Source of the DNA: Microcaldota archaeon | Lineage (GTDB): Archaea > Micrarchaeota > Micrarchaeia > Micrarchaeales > Micrarchaeaceae | Assembly: GCA_028866775.1 (NCBI GenBank) | Contig: JAGWHK010000003.1 | Span: 124,001 to 188,000, forward strand | Length of the DNA: 64,000 bases | Direction: 5' to 3' | Shown: positions 7,664 through 15,686 of the stretch, in pieces | How positions within the stretch are numbered: the stretch's first letter is position 1 | Layout: each line of letters begins with the position of its first letter | Position numbers and translations under genes: made by a program | Notes under the pieces: model-generated | Databases searched by the model: none | What the model saw: only the letters and a program-made list of their open reading frames with translations | Told to the model about the DNA's origin: nothing

Positions 7664-8635
7664 ATGTCGCAGCAGATGAGGGCAAGCGAGCTCAGGTCCA
7701 CGCTATTCATCATCATATTGATGGCCTCCCTGATAATGTTCGCCGGATCGGTCTATATGGTAAAGCAGATAGCCGAGATATATGGGGCGGGAGCGGGGGC
7801 TGTGCTGCAGACCAGGTCGGACGGAGCCCAGATCGCGCAGTCGCTGCAGCCGATAAGCTCGAACCTTGGGCTCTTCCACATCGGCGCAGTAATGTCATAC
7901 GTGCTATCAATAATAGCGATAATACTGTTCGGGTCTGCGCTGCTGATGGTCGGCAAAAGAAAGGATGAGGACGCGACGCACGCGCTGACCTATGGGCTCC
8001 TCAACTCAACCTTCCTTGGTATATATGTCATAATAATAGCGGTGATCCTCTCATACTTCTACAGCTACCTCAGCGCATCTTACCTTCTGGTAATATACGG
8101 GGGCATCGCACTTGGCGCTGTCGCCAACGGCTACCTGCAGTACGAGCTCAGGGCCAAGCCCTCGGTGCACCTGATGAGCGCCTCGATAAGCATAGACCCG
8201 TCCACCCCATTCTCTAACATGATAAACCTCCAGGATGAGATATTCTCAAAGATGGGCGGCCACTTAAGGGTGATAGACAAGCACTTCAACAGCGCAGCGC
8301 TCACTAACCTATCGAGGCTGATAGAGGGATATGCCGGGAACCTCAGCAAAATAACAGTGATAACCTCCAAGGAGATGCAGGACAGCAAGTTTTCGCTCAA
8401 CGCATCGGAGTTCGAGAAGGAGATGCAGGGTAGGGGAGTCCCAACGGAGATAAGGGTGATGGATCCCAAGGACTCTGCGGAGCAACACGAGAGGCTCCTC
8501 ATGGACGACCAGGTCGCCTACAAGATACCGCCCTTCAGCATAATAAACAGGAAGAGCGAGCACATAACGAAGGTCAAGGCGGCCGAGGCGAGGGCGAGAT
8601 TCCATCTGCTCTACGCAAGGGCCCAAAAGATATAG
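7664..8635 (+). CDS. Four-TM membrane protein with a cytoplasmic PLD-like C-terminal domain
   Basis: 323 residues, no family I can name. Membrane segments are at about 13-33, 68-96, 108-134 and 138-158, followed by a soluble domain of about 160 residues. This domain contains H275-x-R277-x4-D282 (HERLLMDD), which matches the phospholipase D HxKx4D motif except for Arg in place of Lys. Only one such motif is seen, so it would need to dimerise to be a nuclease or lipase, or it may be an inactive binding domain. The segment before it (KITVITSKEM) looks like the strand that precedes the motif in PLD-like folds. The start is set by the TATA box at 7632-7643. It is probably the first gene before tmk, which has a further TATA-like element near 8634. 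Confidence 0.75.
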   Translation: MSQQMRASELRSTLFIIILMASLIMFAGSVYMVKQIAEIYGAGAGAVLQTRSDGAQIAQSLQPISSNLGLFHIGAVMSYVLSIIAIILFGSALLMVGKRKDEDATHALTYGLLNSTFLGIYVIIIAVILSYFYSYLSASYLLVIYGGIALGAVANGYLQYELRAKPSVHLMSASISIDPSTPFSNMINLQDEIFSKMGGHLRVIDKHFNSAALTNLSRLIEGYAGNLSKITVITSKEMQDSKFSLNASEFEKEMQGRGVPTEIRVMDPKDSAEQHERLLMDDQVAYKIPPFSIINRKSEHITKVKAAEARARFHLLYARAQKI

Positions 8636-8672
8636 ATAAATAATCGAACTGGGAATAGTACAGCGTGTTTAA

Positions 8673-9296
8673 ATGCCGGCTGGGAAGCTCGTGGTTTTCG
8701 AGGGCATAGAGGGTTCGGGGAAGAGCACCCAGGCGAAGCTCTTCCACGAGGAGCTCCTGAGGAGGGGAGAGAAGTCGATCCTAACAGCTGAACCGACGCA
8801 GCACGCTACCGGAAAGCTGATAAGGGAGCTACTGAAGAGCGAGAGCAAGGTTGACATAAGGACCCTGCAGCTGCTCTTCGTGGCGAACAGGTCGGAGCAT
8901 GTTGAGACCTTCATAAAACCGAAGCTTGAGGAAGGTTATACCGTGGTGAGCGATAGGTATTCGCCATCCACGATAGCCTACGGGGCGGCATTCGGCAGGG
9001 AGCTAGGCCTTCGGGTAAGCTACCTCATCGATGTCCATGCACCTTTCGTACCACCAGACCTGATACTTTTGATAGGCGTGACCCCAAAAAGGGCGATGGA
9101 GAGGATAAGGGCGCGCAAGGGCCAATGGGAGCGTTTCGACGACGTGGCGAGCCTGAAGGCCTTGGAGGCGAGCTACGTTAAGGTCGCCAAGGGCTATTAT
9201 CCGTCAAGGTGGCGGGTGATTGATGGCAATGGCAGCGTAGATGAGGTTAAGTCCGATGTCGTGAAGGCTTGGAAGGAATTCGAGAAGGGGAGATAG
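8673..9296 (+). CDS. tmk: Thymidylate kinase
   Basis: Converts dTMP to dTDP with ATP. The P-loop FEGIEGSGKST lies at residues 9-19. The DR(Y) motif appears as VVSDRYSPSTIAYGA, with NRSEHV in the expected helix before it, and a basic lid region (RIRARKGQWERF) is present. 207 residues is normal. The ATG at 8673 is 37 bases after the preceding gene. The next gene starts two bases after its stop, so the two are cotranscribed. Confidence 0.95.
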   Translation: MPAGKLVVFEGIEGSGKSTQAKLFHEELLRRGEKSILTAEPTQHATGKLIRELLKSESKVDIRTLQLLFVANRSEHVETFIKPKLEEGYTVVSDRYSPSTIAYGAAFGRELGLRVSYLIDVHAPFVPPDLILLIGVTPKRAMERIRARKGQWERFDDVASLKALEASYVKVAKGYYPSRWRVIDGNGSVDEVKSDVVKAWKEFEKGR

Positions 9297-9297
9297 C

Positions 9298-10188
9298 TTG
9301 GCCAGCAAGATAATAGCGGTGCCCATAGACAGGGAGCTCGGCCCGCTGATAGGGAAGAAGGGGAACGAGACAAGCATGAGCTTCTACAACAGGAAGGTTG
9401 GAAGCGACATAATTGTTGCGATCTCGCCTTCTGACATAGAGGGGAAGTTCTATGCGCTGCCGAACACGCTCATACTGGCGGAGCAGATTGTGATAGACAC
9501 CTCGTCCGTTGACCCGCTCTTCGGTGAGGTGCTTGTGGCAGCGTCGCTTTTGGGGAAAAGGATCATCTTCACGAAGGATGGGGACATCAGCAAGCTTATC
9601 TCTGGGCTTGAACTGCCGGAGCACGAGTTTGTCGAGAGGGACAATCTCCTCTCTGCGGTGGAGTCCTACCGGTCGAAGGGGAACGACGGCAGCGTCAAGG
9701 TGGAAATAGACAGGTGTTTCAACGTCAAGGGAGTCGGGACTGTGCTGCTCGGAGTCGTGACAAGGGGAGTCCTGAGGAAGCACGACAAGCTCCTGAAGCC
9801 AGGAAAGGAGGTCGTGGTCAGGTCGATACAGTGCCAGGACGAGGACGTGGAGTCCGCGGAGCTGGGCTCGAGGGTCGGGATCGCGGCCAAGGGGGTAACC
9901 GATGACGACGTAAAGAAGGGGGACGTCCTCTCTACCTCGCTCATACCTTCCAGGAATGCAATAACGATAAGGGCGAGGTTCAGCAAGGTCGCCAACGAGC
10001 AGGCCAGGGAGGGGAACCAGTACCAGATCTTCACGGGCTTCAACTCCTGCAGCTGCATCCTTGAGAAGATCGCAGGAGGGATGGTGTCGCTTAAGCTGGA
10101 CAAGGAGCTCCAGCTTGAGAAGGGAGACACGGTGATGCTCGGGAGGACAAGGGCACCGAGGCTCTTCGCCGCTGGAACTGTGGAGTGA
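9298..10188 (+). CDS. EF-Tu/SelB-like protein lacking a GTPase active site
   Basis: 296 residues. The C-terminal 180 residues match EF-Tu/EF1A domains 2 and 3: VKVEIDRCFNVKGVGTVLLGVV (domain 2 strand and loop), then LKPGKEVVVRSIQ, then GIAAKGVTDDDVKKGDVL, the hallmark of translational GTPases. The first 115 residues hold the place of the G domain but lack a P-loop (GPLIGKKGNETSM instead of GxxxxGKS/T), DxxG and NKxD. It is probably a pseudo-GTPase of the EF1A/SelB superfamily; known archaeal SelB-like paralogues exist, but function is not settled. The TTG start at 9298 is backed by a GGGGAG ribosome-binding site 5 bases before it and by a 1-base gap to tmk. Confidence 0.75.
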   Translation: MASKIIAVPIDRELGPLIGKKGNETSMSFYNRKVGSDIIVAISPSDIEGKFYALPNTLILAEQIVIDTSSVDPLFGEVLVAASLLGKRIIFTKDGDISKLISGLELPEHEFVERDNLLSAVESYRSKGNDGSVKVEIDRCFNVKGVGTVLLGVVTRGVLRKHDKLLKPGKEVVVRSIQCQDEDVESAELGSRVGIAAKGVTDDDVKKGDVLSTSLIPSRNAITIRARFSKVANEQAREGNQYQIFTGFNSCSCILEKIAGGMVSLKLDKELQLEKGDTVMLGRTRAPRLFAAGTVE

Positions 10189-10207
10189 AGCAGAGGTCGG
10201 GGCTCAG

Positions 10208-10221
10208 GCTTTTATTCATGG
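10208..10221 (+). promoter_or_regulatory. TATA box of the dikinase-like cluster
   Basis: GCTTTTATTCATGG, centred about 25 bases before ATG 10238; starts a probable three-gene leaderless transcript. Confidence 0.55.
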
Positions 10222-10237
10222 CTGTATTATCATTACT

Positions 10238-11317
10238 ATGGTCTGGGTAGACAATTTTCTTGACGCCTGGGAGGCGGTCGAAAAGACAGTGGACTGGAGA
10301 ACCGCGAAGCCCTTCACTGTTGATGCGCTGGATCCATATTACTACGACCTGGTTATTGATCGCATCCTCTCAGCGCTTGACAGCGACGCAGTCAGAGGGG
10401 CTGACCCGAGAAGCATTTTCGCAGGCCCGGCAAACGTGAGGAACCAGATGGTTGTGATCCTCTTTTACTCGAAATTCTACAGGATACCTAGCCGCGATAG
10501 GATGAGGATTGCGGAGTTCTACCGCAAGGTGCTGGAAAGCTATTCCCCGAAGGATCCGTTCACCTGCAAGGGCACGAACAAGATTTACAGCGATGCTGAA
10601 GTATTCGGTTTAGCGAGGGCCAGGGGATGGTCCGGGGCGACACCGGAGTCGTCAAGGGAGTTGGGAAAGCTGCTTGTGTCGCTAGCTTCGTTGGCATACA
10701 GCCTCTACACCGATGCGACGCCAAGCCTCTGTGGTGAGTTCCATGGACCTTATGACGTGTCGGAGCGCTTCGGAAGAGGCCATACCCTGATAGTGAGGGA
10801 CTACTTCAACCTCAGGCCTCATGAACTCTGGCGCCACGTCAAGGATTACAGGCTCGGCTCGGTGAAAATCTATTCCATCTACAAGGACGTGAGGATCAGG
10901 CACGACTTCTACGGCAACTTTGTCGCCGACAGGAACCTGGTCGATAATCTGGCCTTCTACAAGGTGTTCATGAACGGCAGGCCGGTAGGCAGGCTCGGCG
11001 GGATAAAGGAAGCGCGCGAGTATCTTGCGCAGCTGACTCTGGACCAGTCCAACAGACTGGGAAGGATGAGCCTTGAGCAGATGAAGAGAAAGTTCATGGA
11101 GACCGAGATGCTGCAGTACAAGCGGCTCTTCGAGCTTTCTGGGGTAAGGCCAGGGCCAACCAAGGAGATGGTGGGGAGGATAAAAAATAGAAAGCTGCTT
11201 AAGGGGTTCGGGGTCTGGGGCCAGGACAGGATCCTAACCGGGAAAGATATAAAGTATTTTAGGGAGATAATGGATCCGAGGACAGAGAGATACTACAATT
11301 ACAAAATGGGTGGATGA
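10238..11317 (+). CDS. Unknown protein, first gene of the dikinase-like cluster
   Basis: 359 residues, soluble, no signal peptide, and no family I recognise. It is rich in aromatic and basic residues (DPYYYDLVIDRIL, RIRHDFYGNFVADRNLVDNL), with a positively charged C-terminus. Conserved-looking charged blocks (FHGPYDVSERFGRGHTLIV) suggest a folded enzyme or nucleic-acid-binding protein rather than a structural one. Its stop overlaps the GTG start of the following swivelling-domain gene by 8 bases, so the two are translationally coupled and likely act together. Confidence 0.7.
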   Translation: MVWVDNFLDAWEAVEKTVDWRTAKPFTVDALDPYYYDLVIDRILSALDSDAVRGADPRSIFAGPANVRNQMVVILFYSKFYRIPSRDRMRIAEFYRKVLESYSPKDPFTCKGTNKIYSDAEVFGLARARGWSGATPESSRELGKLLVSLASLAYSLYTDATPSLCGEFHGPYDVSERFGRGHTLIVRDYFNLRPHELWRHVKDYRLGSVKIYSIYKDVRIRHDFYGNFVADRNLVDNLAFYKVFMNGRPVGRLGGIKEAREYLAQLTLDQSNRLGRMSLEQMKRKFMETEMLQYKRLFELSGVRPGPTKEMVGRIKNRKLLKGFGVWGQDRILTGKDIKYFREIMDPRTERYYNYKMGG

Positions 11318-11645
11318 CTTGGAGGCAATAGTGAAGGGGCTGCCGGCCTCGCCGGGGACCGCACGGGGCAGGGTCGTAATCGTCAAGTCGCAAAAGCATT
11401 TCGGCAAGGTGAAGGAAGGCGACATCCTGGTCGCTGAGCACACCGATCCTTCGATGGTGCTGGTTATGCAGAGGGCCGCAGCGATAGTTACCGACATGGG
11501 TGGGATAACCTCGCACGCGGCAGTAGTATCACGGGAGATGGGCACGCCCTGCATAGTAGGCACCAAGGTCGGGACAAAAAAACTGCATGACGGAGACATG
11601 GTTGATGTAGACGCGAGGAAGGGGACTGTTACGGCGATAGGTTGA
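11310..11645 (+). CDS. Stand-alone PEP-utilising swivelling (phosphohistidine) domain
   Basis: 111 residues that consist of just the mobile domain of PEP synthase/PPDK-type enzymes. The phosphoryl-carrying histidine is H69 in GGITSHAAVVSREMGTPC, preceded by the family start LPASPGTARGRVVIV. Free versions of this domain could shuttle a phosphoryl group from a partner ATP-binding subunit. The neighbour downstream is such a subunit but has its own swivelling domain too. The start is GTG 11310, within the previous gene, or TTG 11319; no in-frame ATG is near. Confidence 0.88.
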   Translation: MDDLEAIVKGLPASPGTARGRVVIVKSQKHFGKVKEGDILVAEHTDPSMVLVMQRAAAIVTDMGGITSHAAVVSREMGTPCIVGTKVGTKKLHDGDMVDVDARKGTVTAIG

Positions 11646-11648
11646 ATT

Positions 11649-13682
11649 ATGTTTGTCAGAGCCTTCGGGGAGCTGTCAAAGGCCGACGTACCAGTTGCAG
11701 GAGGCAAGGGTGCTTCGCTGGGAGAGATGATGCGCGGGGGCTTTACAATCCCGCCGGGTTTTGTCATCCTTTCCACCGCCTTTGACGCGCTCCTGGATGA
11801 AAGCGGGTTAAGGCGAAGGGTAGATTCTATCCTAAAGGAGGTTAGGATTGAAGACGCCAAGAGCGTTGAAGAGGCGTCGAGGCGGATAAGGAAGTTGATA
11901 TTGAGTGCTAAGGTCCCTAGGGCCATGACCGAGGAGATAAAGACCGGCTTCGCCCAGCTGGATTCCCCGTATGTGGCAATCAGGAGCTCTGCAACTGCTG
12001 AGGACAGTGCCAGCGCCGCATGGGCCGGACAACTGGAGTCCTACCTCAACACGACCCAAAAATCGCTGATACTAAACGTGAAGAGGTGCTGGGCCTCCCT
12101 GTTCACGCCAAGGGCGATATTCTACAGGTTGGAGAAAGGCCTTGCGAGCCAGAGAATATCAGTTGCGGTAATTGTGCAGAGGATGGCGGAACCGGAGGTT
12201 TCGGGAATCGCGTTCTCTGTTCACCCAGTTACCCAGGACAGGAACTGTCTCATCATAGAGGCGGGCTATGGTCTGGGGGAGGCGATAGTTTCTGGGCAGA
12301 TAACTCCAGATAGCTACGTGGTCGAGAAGAAGCATCTGAATATAGAGGAGAGGAGGGTAGAGACGCAGGCCAGGGCTTTGACCAGAGGAACTGGAGCCGG
12401 CAACAGGTGGGTAAAGGTCAGGGGTGCTGTTGCAGGGAAGCAGAAGCTAACTGACACTAATGTGCGCAAACTCGCAAAAACTATACTAGAGATTGAGGCG
12501 CACTACGGGTTTCCCTGCGATATAGAATGGGCGCTTGAAAATGGTTCATTTTACATCCTGCAGAGCAGGCCCATAACGACTCTTGCAGACGAGAACAGGA
12601 GCAGCGAGCTGGATAGAGCTGCAATGACCACAGGCAGGCAAGGGGTCTCGGTCTCGAAGTATATGAGCAGGGAGATATCGCTCTTCTATACTGATGTTTG
12701 GAACGAGGGCGAGATACCCGCAAGATACGTGGCCGGGACCACGCTGGAGACGATGTTGTTTCTCAGAGGCAGAACCGGGATGACAGACATATATTATGCG
12801 CCGTATGAGATGGAGAGGAATTTCGGCCTCGTGTGCAACGAATTAGAGAGGAATCAAGAGGCCATAACAGAGATCATATCCGAGTTCCGCGCGTATTTCA
12901 ACAAGCTCCTACCCTATCTGGAGGGTAGGGCGATCAGGGACACAGAGGAACTGAAGCAATACCACGACGATTGGGCGACCTGGTGGTCTATAATGTCCTA
13001 TGTATGGGTGATCCCACAGATCGAGGACATGCCCAAAGGGATACGAAATCAGGCGTTGAAAGAGAGGGAGCGTACGCAGAAGTATTCTGATGCCCTTGAC
13101 AAGCCATTCTTGAGATTCGTCAGGGACAATTACCCAAAATACGCCGCGATTGCGGACCTTCTCACTCCGGTCGAGGCATACAGTCTGGGAAGCCTTCCGC
13201 CCCAAAAGATCAAGGGGATCCAGGCGCGTCGCAAAGGATGCGCACTGCTCACGATCAATGGTCGGTCGAGTCTCGTGTCCCTAAAGGTTGCGAAAAAGAG
13301 GCTGGAACGCAACGGCATTTCTATACTGAAGCCGAAAATAGATGCCGCAGATGGGCTCAAAGGCATGGTCGCCTCCCCCGGAGTCGCCAAAGGCAGGGTG
13401 CGGCTGGTCCTATCGAAATCCGACTTGAAGCATGTACGCAAGGGTGAGATAATGGTCACTTACGCCACTTCCCCGGACTACATTCCGGCAATGGGGCTCT
13501 GCTCGGCAATCGTGACAAACGAGGGCGGACAGGTCTGCCATGCAGCCATAGTTAGCAGGGAACTTGGGATCCCGTGCATCGTAGGAACGAGGGTAGGCAC
13601 CGAGGTACTGAAGACGGGAGATACGGTAGAGGTAGACGCGATCCGCGGGATGATCAGGATTGTTGATGCATCAATAGGGTAA
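11649..13682 (+). CDS. Dikinase with ATP-binding and phosphohistidine domains but no PEP barrel (rifampin phosphotransferase-like layout)
   Basis: 677 residues. Residues 1-325 are a PPDK-type ATP-binding domain (VGGKGASLGEM-type start at residues 15-27, YVAIRSSATAEDSASAAWAGQ, FYILQSRPITTL at its end). Residues 565-677 are the swivelling domain with catalytic H631 in GGQVCHAAIVSRELGIPC. True PEP synthase has this domain in the middle and ends in a TIM barrel that binds PEP. Here there is no barrel; about 240 residues of unrecognised, aromatic-rich helical sequence lie between the two domains. That order matches rifampin phosphotransferase, though the middle is shorter. The product is therefore probably an ATP-dependent dikinase with an unknown acceptor, not PEP synthase. 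ATG 11649 follows the previous stop by three bases. Confidence 0.8.
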   Translation: MFVRAFGELSKADVPVAGGKGASLGEMMRGGFTIPPGFVILSTAFDALLDESGLRRRVDSILKEVRIEDAKSVEEASRRIRKLILSAKVPRAMTEEIKTGFAQLDSPYVAIRSSATAEDSASAAWAGQLESYLNTTQKSLILNVKRCWASLFTPRAIFYRLEKGLASQRISVAVIVQRMAEPEVSGIAFSVHPVTQDRNCLIIEAGYGLGEAIVSGQITPDSYVVEKKHLNIEERRVETQARALTRGTGAGNRWVKVRGAVAGKQKLTDTNVRKLAKTILEIEAHYGFPCDIEWALENGSFYILQSRPITTLADENRSSELDRAAMTTGRQGVSVSKYMSREISLFYTDVWNEGEIPARYVAGTTLETMLFLRGRTGMTDIYYAPYEMERNFGLVCNELERNQEAITEIISEFRAYFNKLLPYLEGRAIRDTEELKQYHDDWATWWSIMSYVWVIPQIEDMPKGIRNQALKERERTQKYSDALDKPFLRFVRDNYPKYAAIADLLTPVEAYSLGSLPPQKIKGIQARRKGCALLTINGRSSLVSLKVAKKRLERNGISILKPKIDAADGLKGMVASPGVAKGRVRLVLSKSDLKHVRKGEIMVTYATSPDYIPAMGLCSAIVTNEGGQVCHAAIVSRELGIPCIVGTRVGTEVLKTGDTVEVDAIRGMIRIVDASIG

Positions 13683-13683
13683 A

Positions 13684-13694
13684 TGTTTTATACC
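13684..13694 (+). promoter_or_regulatory. TATA box of the 7-TM/cydAB operon
   Basis: TGTTTTATACC centred about 26 bases before ATG 13716, directly after the stop of the dikinase gene. It supports 13716 rather than the in-frame ATG at 13683. Confidence 0.65.
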
Positions 13695-13715
13695 CAGCCA
13701 TGGGAAGGTATTTTC

Positions 13716-14348
13716 ATGAACATATTACAGCTCGAGGCCCTCTCTATAACGACTGTCACATTCATACTGAGCTTCGCCCTTGCCTTCTACATAACCAGAA
13801 AGTACAGGAAGGCCAAGAAGACCAACCTGCTCTTCTGGAGCTCTGGAATGCAGGCATTCGCAGTTGGCGTGTTCATCGAGATGATATTCGCGCTCGGTGT
13901 AGTTACCGGTTTCCTGACCGCATTTTATCTCTTCCTCGTGGCAGTGATAGTTGAGCTGCTGGCCCTAGGCTCAATCCAGCTGATCAAATCCCCAGCGGCC
14001 AAGAAAGTTTACTATGTATATTGCCTCCTGACCACGCTGCTTCTTCTCTATTCGGTGCTGACCTCAAACGCCTCGAACTTCGTGGTTAACTATGTTGCCT
14101 GGGGGGTGCCGCCGCTGCTTGTCACCATCTTCTCGACGCTGATAACGATACCTGCTGCTGCCGTATTGATCATAGTAGCCGCACTTAGTTACAGGAGGAA
14201 GAGGAGCCCCGGAATGCTGAGCATAATAGCAGGTGTTGTCTTCGTCTCGATCGCCGGAACCCTCTACATAGTCTCGTTTCCGTCACTTCTTTACATATCG
14301 GAGTTCGTCGGCATACTGCTCCTCTGGTACGGCTTCTACAGTGGTTGA
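13716..14348 (+). CDS. Seven-TM membrane protein cotranscribed with cytochrome bd
   Basis: About 210 residues with seven predicted membrane helices and very short loops; no family I recognise. The helix pattern recalls 7-TM sensor domains, but no kinase or cyclase domain follows. The cydA ATG begins immediately after its TGA, so it is the first gene of the cyd operon. It could help assemble the oxidase, bind quinone or heme, or be an unrelated passenger. The basic motif YITRKYRKAKK after the first helix suggests that this loop is cytoplasmic. Confidence 0.75.
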   Translation: MNILQLEALSITTVTFILSFALAFYITRKYRKAKKTNLLFWSSGMQAFAVGVFIEMIFALGVVTGFLTAFYLFLVAVIVELLALGSIQLIKSPAAKKVYYVYCLLTTLLLLYSVLTSNASNFVVNYVAWGVPPLLVTIFSTLITIPAAAVLIIVAALSYRRKRSPGMLSIIAGVVFVSIAGTLYIVSFPSLLYISEFVGILLLWYGFYSG

Positions 14349-15686
14349 ATGGTCCCGGTTGTAATGTTTGACAGGTTCCTCATGGGTTTCTCGCTCTTCG
14401 TGCACATAATACTCGCCTCGCTTGGAATCGCGCTTCCCGTGATAATGCTCTCTGCAGAGTACCTGGGAGTAAGGAGAAACGACAGGCACTATTCCACTCT
14501 GGCCAGGAGGCTGGCGATAGCCTTCGTCGTCCTGTTCGCAATCGGGACTGCGTCAGGGATACTTGTCGCAGTCGAGATGCTTGTCCTCTGGCCCAAGTTC
14601 ATGCAGCTTGTGTCGCAGGTGGCCATACTGCCGTTCTACATTGAGGTATTCGCCTTCTTTGTCGAGACGATATTCATAGGGATATACTTCTACTCCTGGG
14701 ACAAGTTCAAGAACAAGTACCTGCACATCCTTTCCGGGGTGCCTATAGCCGTGGCGGCTGTGCTCTCGGGCGTATTGATAACAATACTCAACGCATTCAT
14801 GAACACCCCGGGCAGTGTCTTCAACGAACCTGCATTCATAGCAAACGGGACTGTTACCGGGGTGCATCCGTTTGCGGTGTTCTACACGCCTTCAGCGGGC
14901 ATGGAGGTGTTGCACGCGATATCGAGCACCTATTTCGCCGGCGCGTTCGTATTCCTTGCCTTCATGGCTTTCATGCTGCTCCGCACTACGGACATAAGCA
15001 AGAGGACGTACTTCAAGAAGGGGCTTACGCTTGCTTTGATCCTTTGCGTCCTGGCAACACTGCTCTCGATATACAGCGGCATAAACTCGATCGCGACGCT
15101 GCAGCACGTCCAGCCCGAGAAATACGCCGCGATAGAGGGAAACCTCTTCCACAACATGTCGCATGCGCCTGAAAAGATAGGTGGCTTCCCCATCAATGGG
15201 ACCCTCAAGTACTACGTGAACATGACCGACATGCAGAGCATCCTGGCAGGCGGTAGCCCGGCTGCGATCGTACCTGGCCTCCTGAATTACTCGCGCTCCA
15301 CGTGGCCGCCCCTCATAGTGCACCCAATGTTCGACTTCATGTTCGGGATGAGCCTTGTGGTGGGCTTCATACTCTTCGTCACAGTGATCCTGTGGTTGCT
15401 CAAGAGGGACCCGCTTGAGAGCAGGAAGATCCTCTGGCTGCTCGTGATCTGCGGGATACTTGCGGTGCTGATAATGGAGGACGGATGGATCCTCTCCGAG
15501 TTGGGCAGGCAGCCCTGGATAATATACAACGTTATGACCGTTGCATCTGTTGCGAACTATTCGTCAGGCGCACTGCCCGCAACGATACTTATATTTGCCT
15601 TCTATGCGATTGCACTGCCGCTGGTAGTGATCCTTCTGAGGAAGATATTCAGGGACAGGCCGCTTGAGGCCGAGTTGAGAGGATGA
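14349..15686 (+). CDS. cydA: Cytochrome bd quinol oxidase subunit I
   Basis: Membrane subunit that oxidises quinol and carries hemes b558, b595 and d. Seen: early heme ligand His in FSLFVHIILASLG, the acidic pair in FYIEVFAFFVETIF, second His in MEVLHAISSTYFAGAF, the Q-loop motif QPEKYAAIEG with its Lys and Glu, and GRQPWIIYNVMT. A Met in FGMSLVVG fits the b558 methionine. At 445 residues it is the short Q-loop type (E. coli 522). Start at ATG 14349 touches the upstream stop; a second ATG five codons in (MFDRFLMG) is also possible. Its stop overlaps cydB by four bases. Confidence 0.94.
   Translation: MVPVVMFDRFLMGFSLFVHIILASLGIALPVIMLSAEYLGVRRNDRHYSTLARRLAIAFVVLFAIGTASGILVAVEMLVLWPKFMQLVSQVAILPFYIEVFAFFVETIFIGIYFYSWDKFKNKYLHILSGVPIAVAAVLSGVLITILNAFMNTPGSVFNEPAFIANGTVTGVHPFAVFYTPSAGMEVLHAISSTYFAGAFVFLAFMAFMLLRTTDISKRTYFKKGLTLALILCVLATLLSIYSGINSIATLQHVQPEKYAAIEGNLFHNMSHAPEKIGGFPINGTLKYYVNMTDMQSILAGGSPAAIVPGLLNYSRSTWPPLIVHPMFDFMFGMSLVVGFILFVTVILWLLKRDPLESRKILWLLVICGILAVLIMEDGWILSELGRQPWIIYNVMTVASVANYSSGALPATILIFAFYAIALPLVVILLRKIFRDRPLEAELRG

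Noticed and set aside
11649-13682. Annotation as PEP synthase
   Set aside because: The swivelling domain is at the C-terminus and no PEP-binding barrel follows, so the reaction cannot be assumed.
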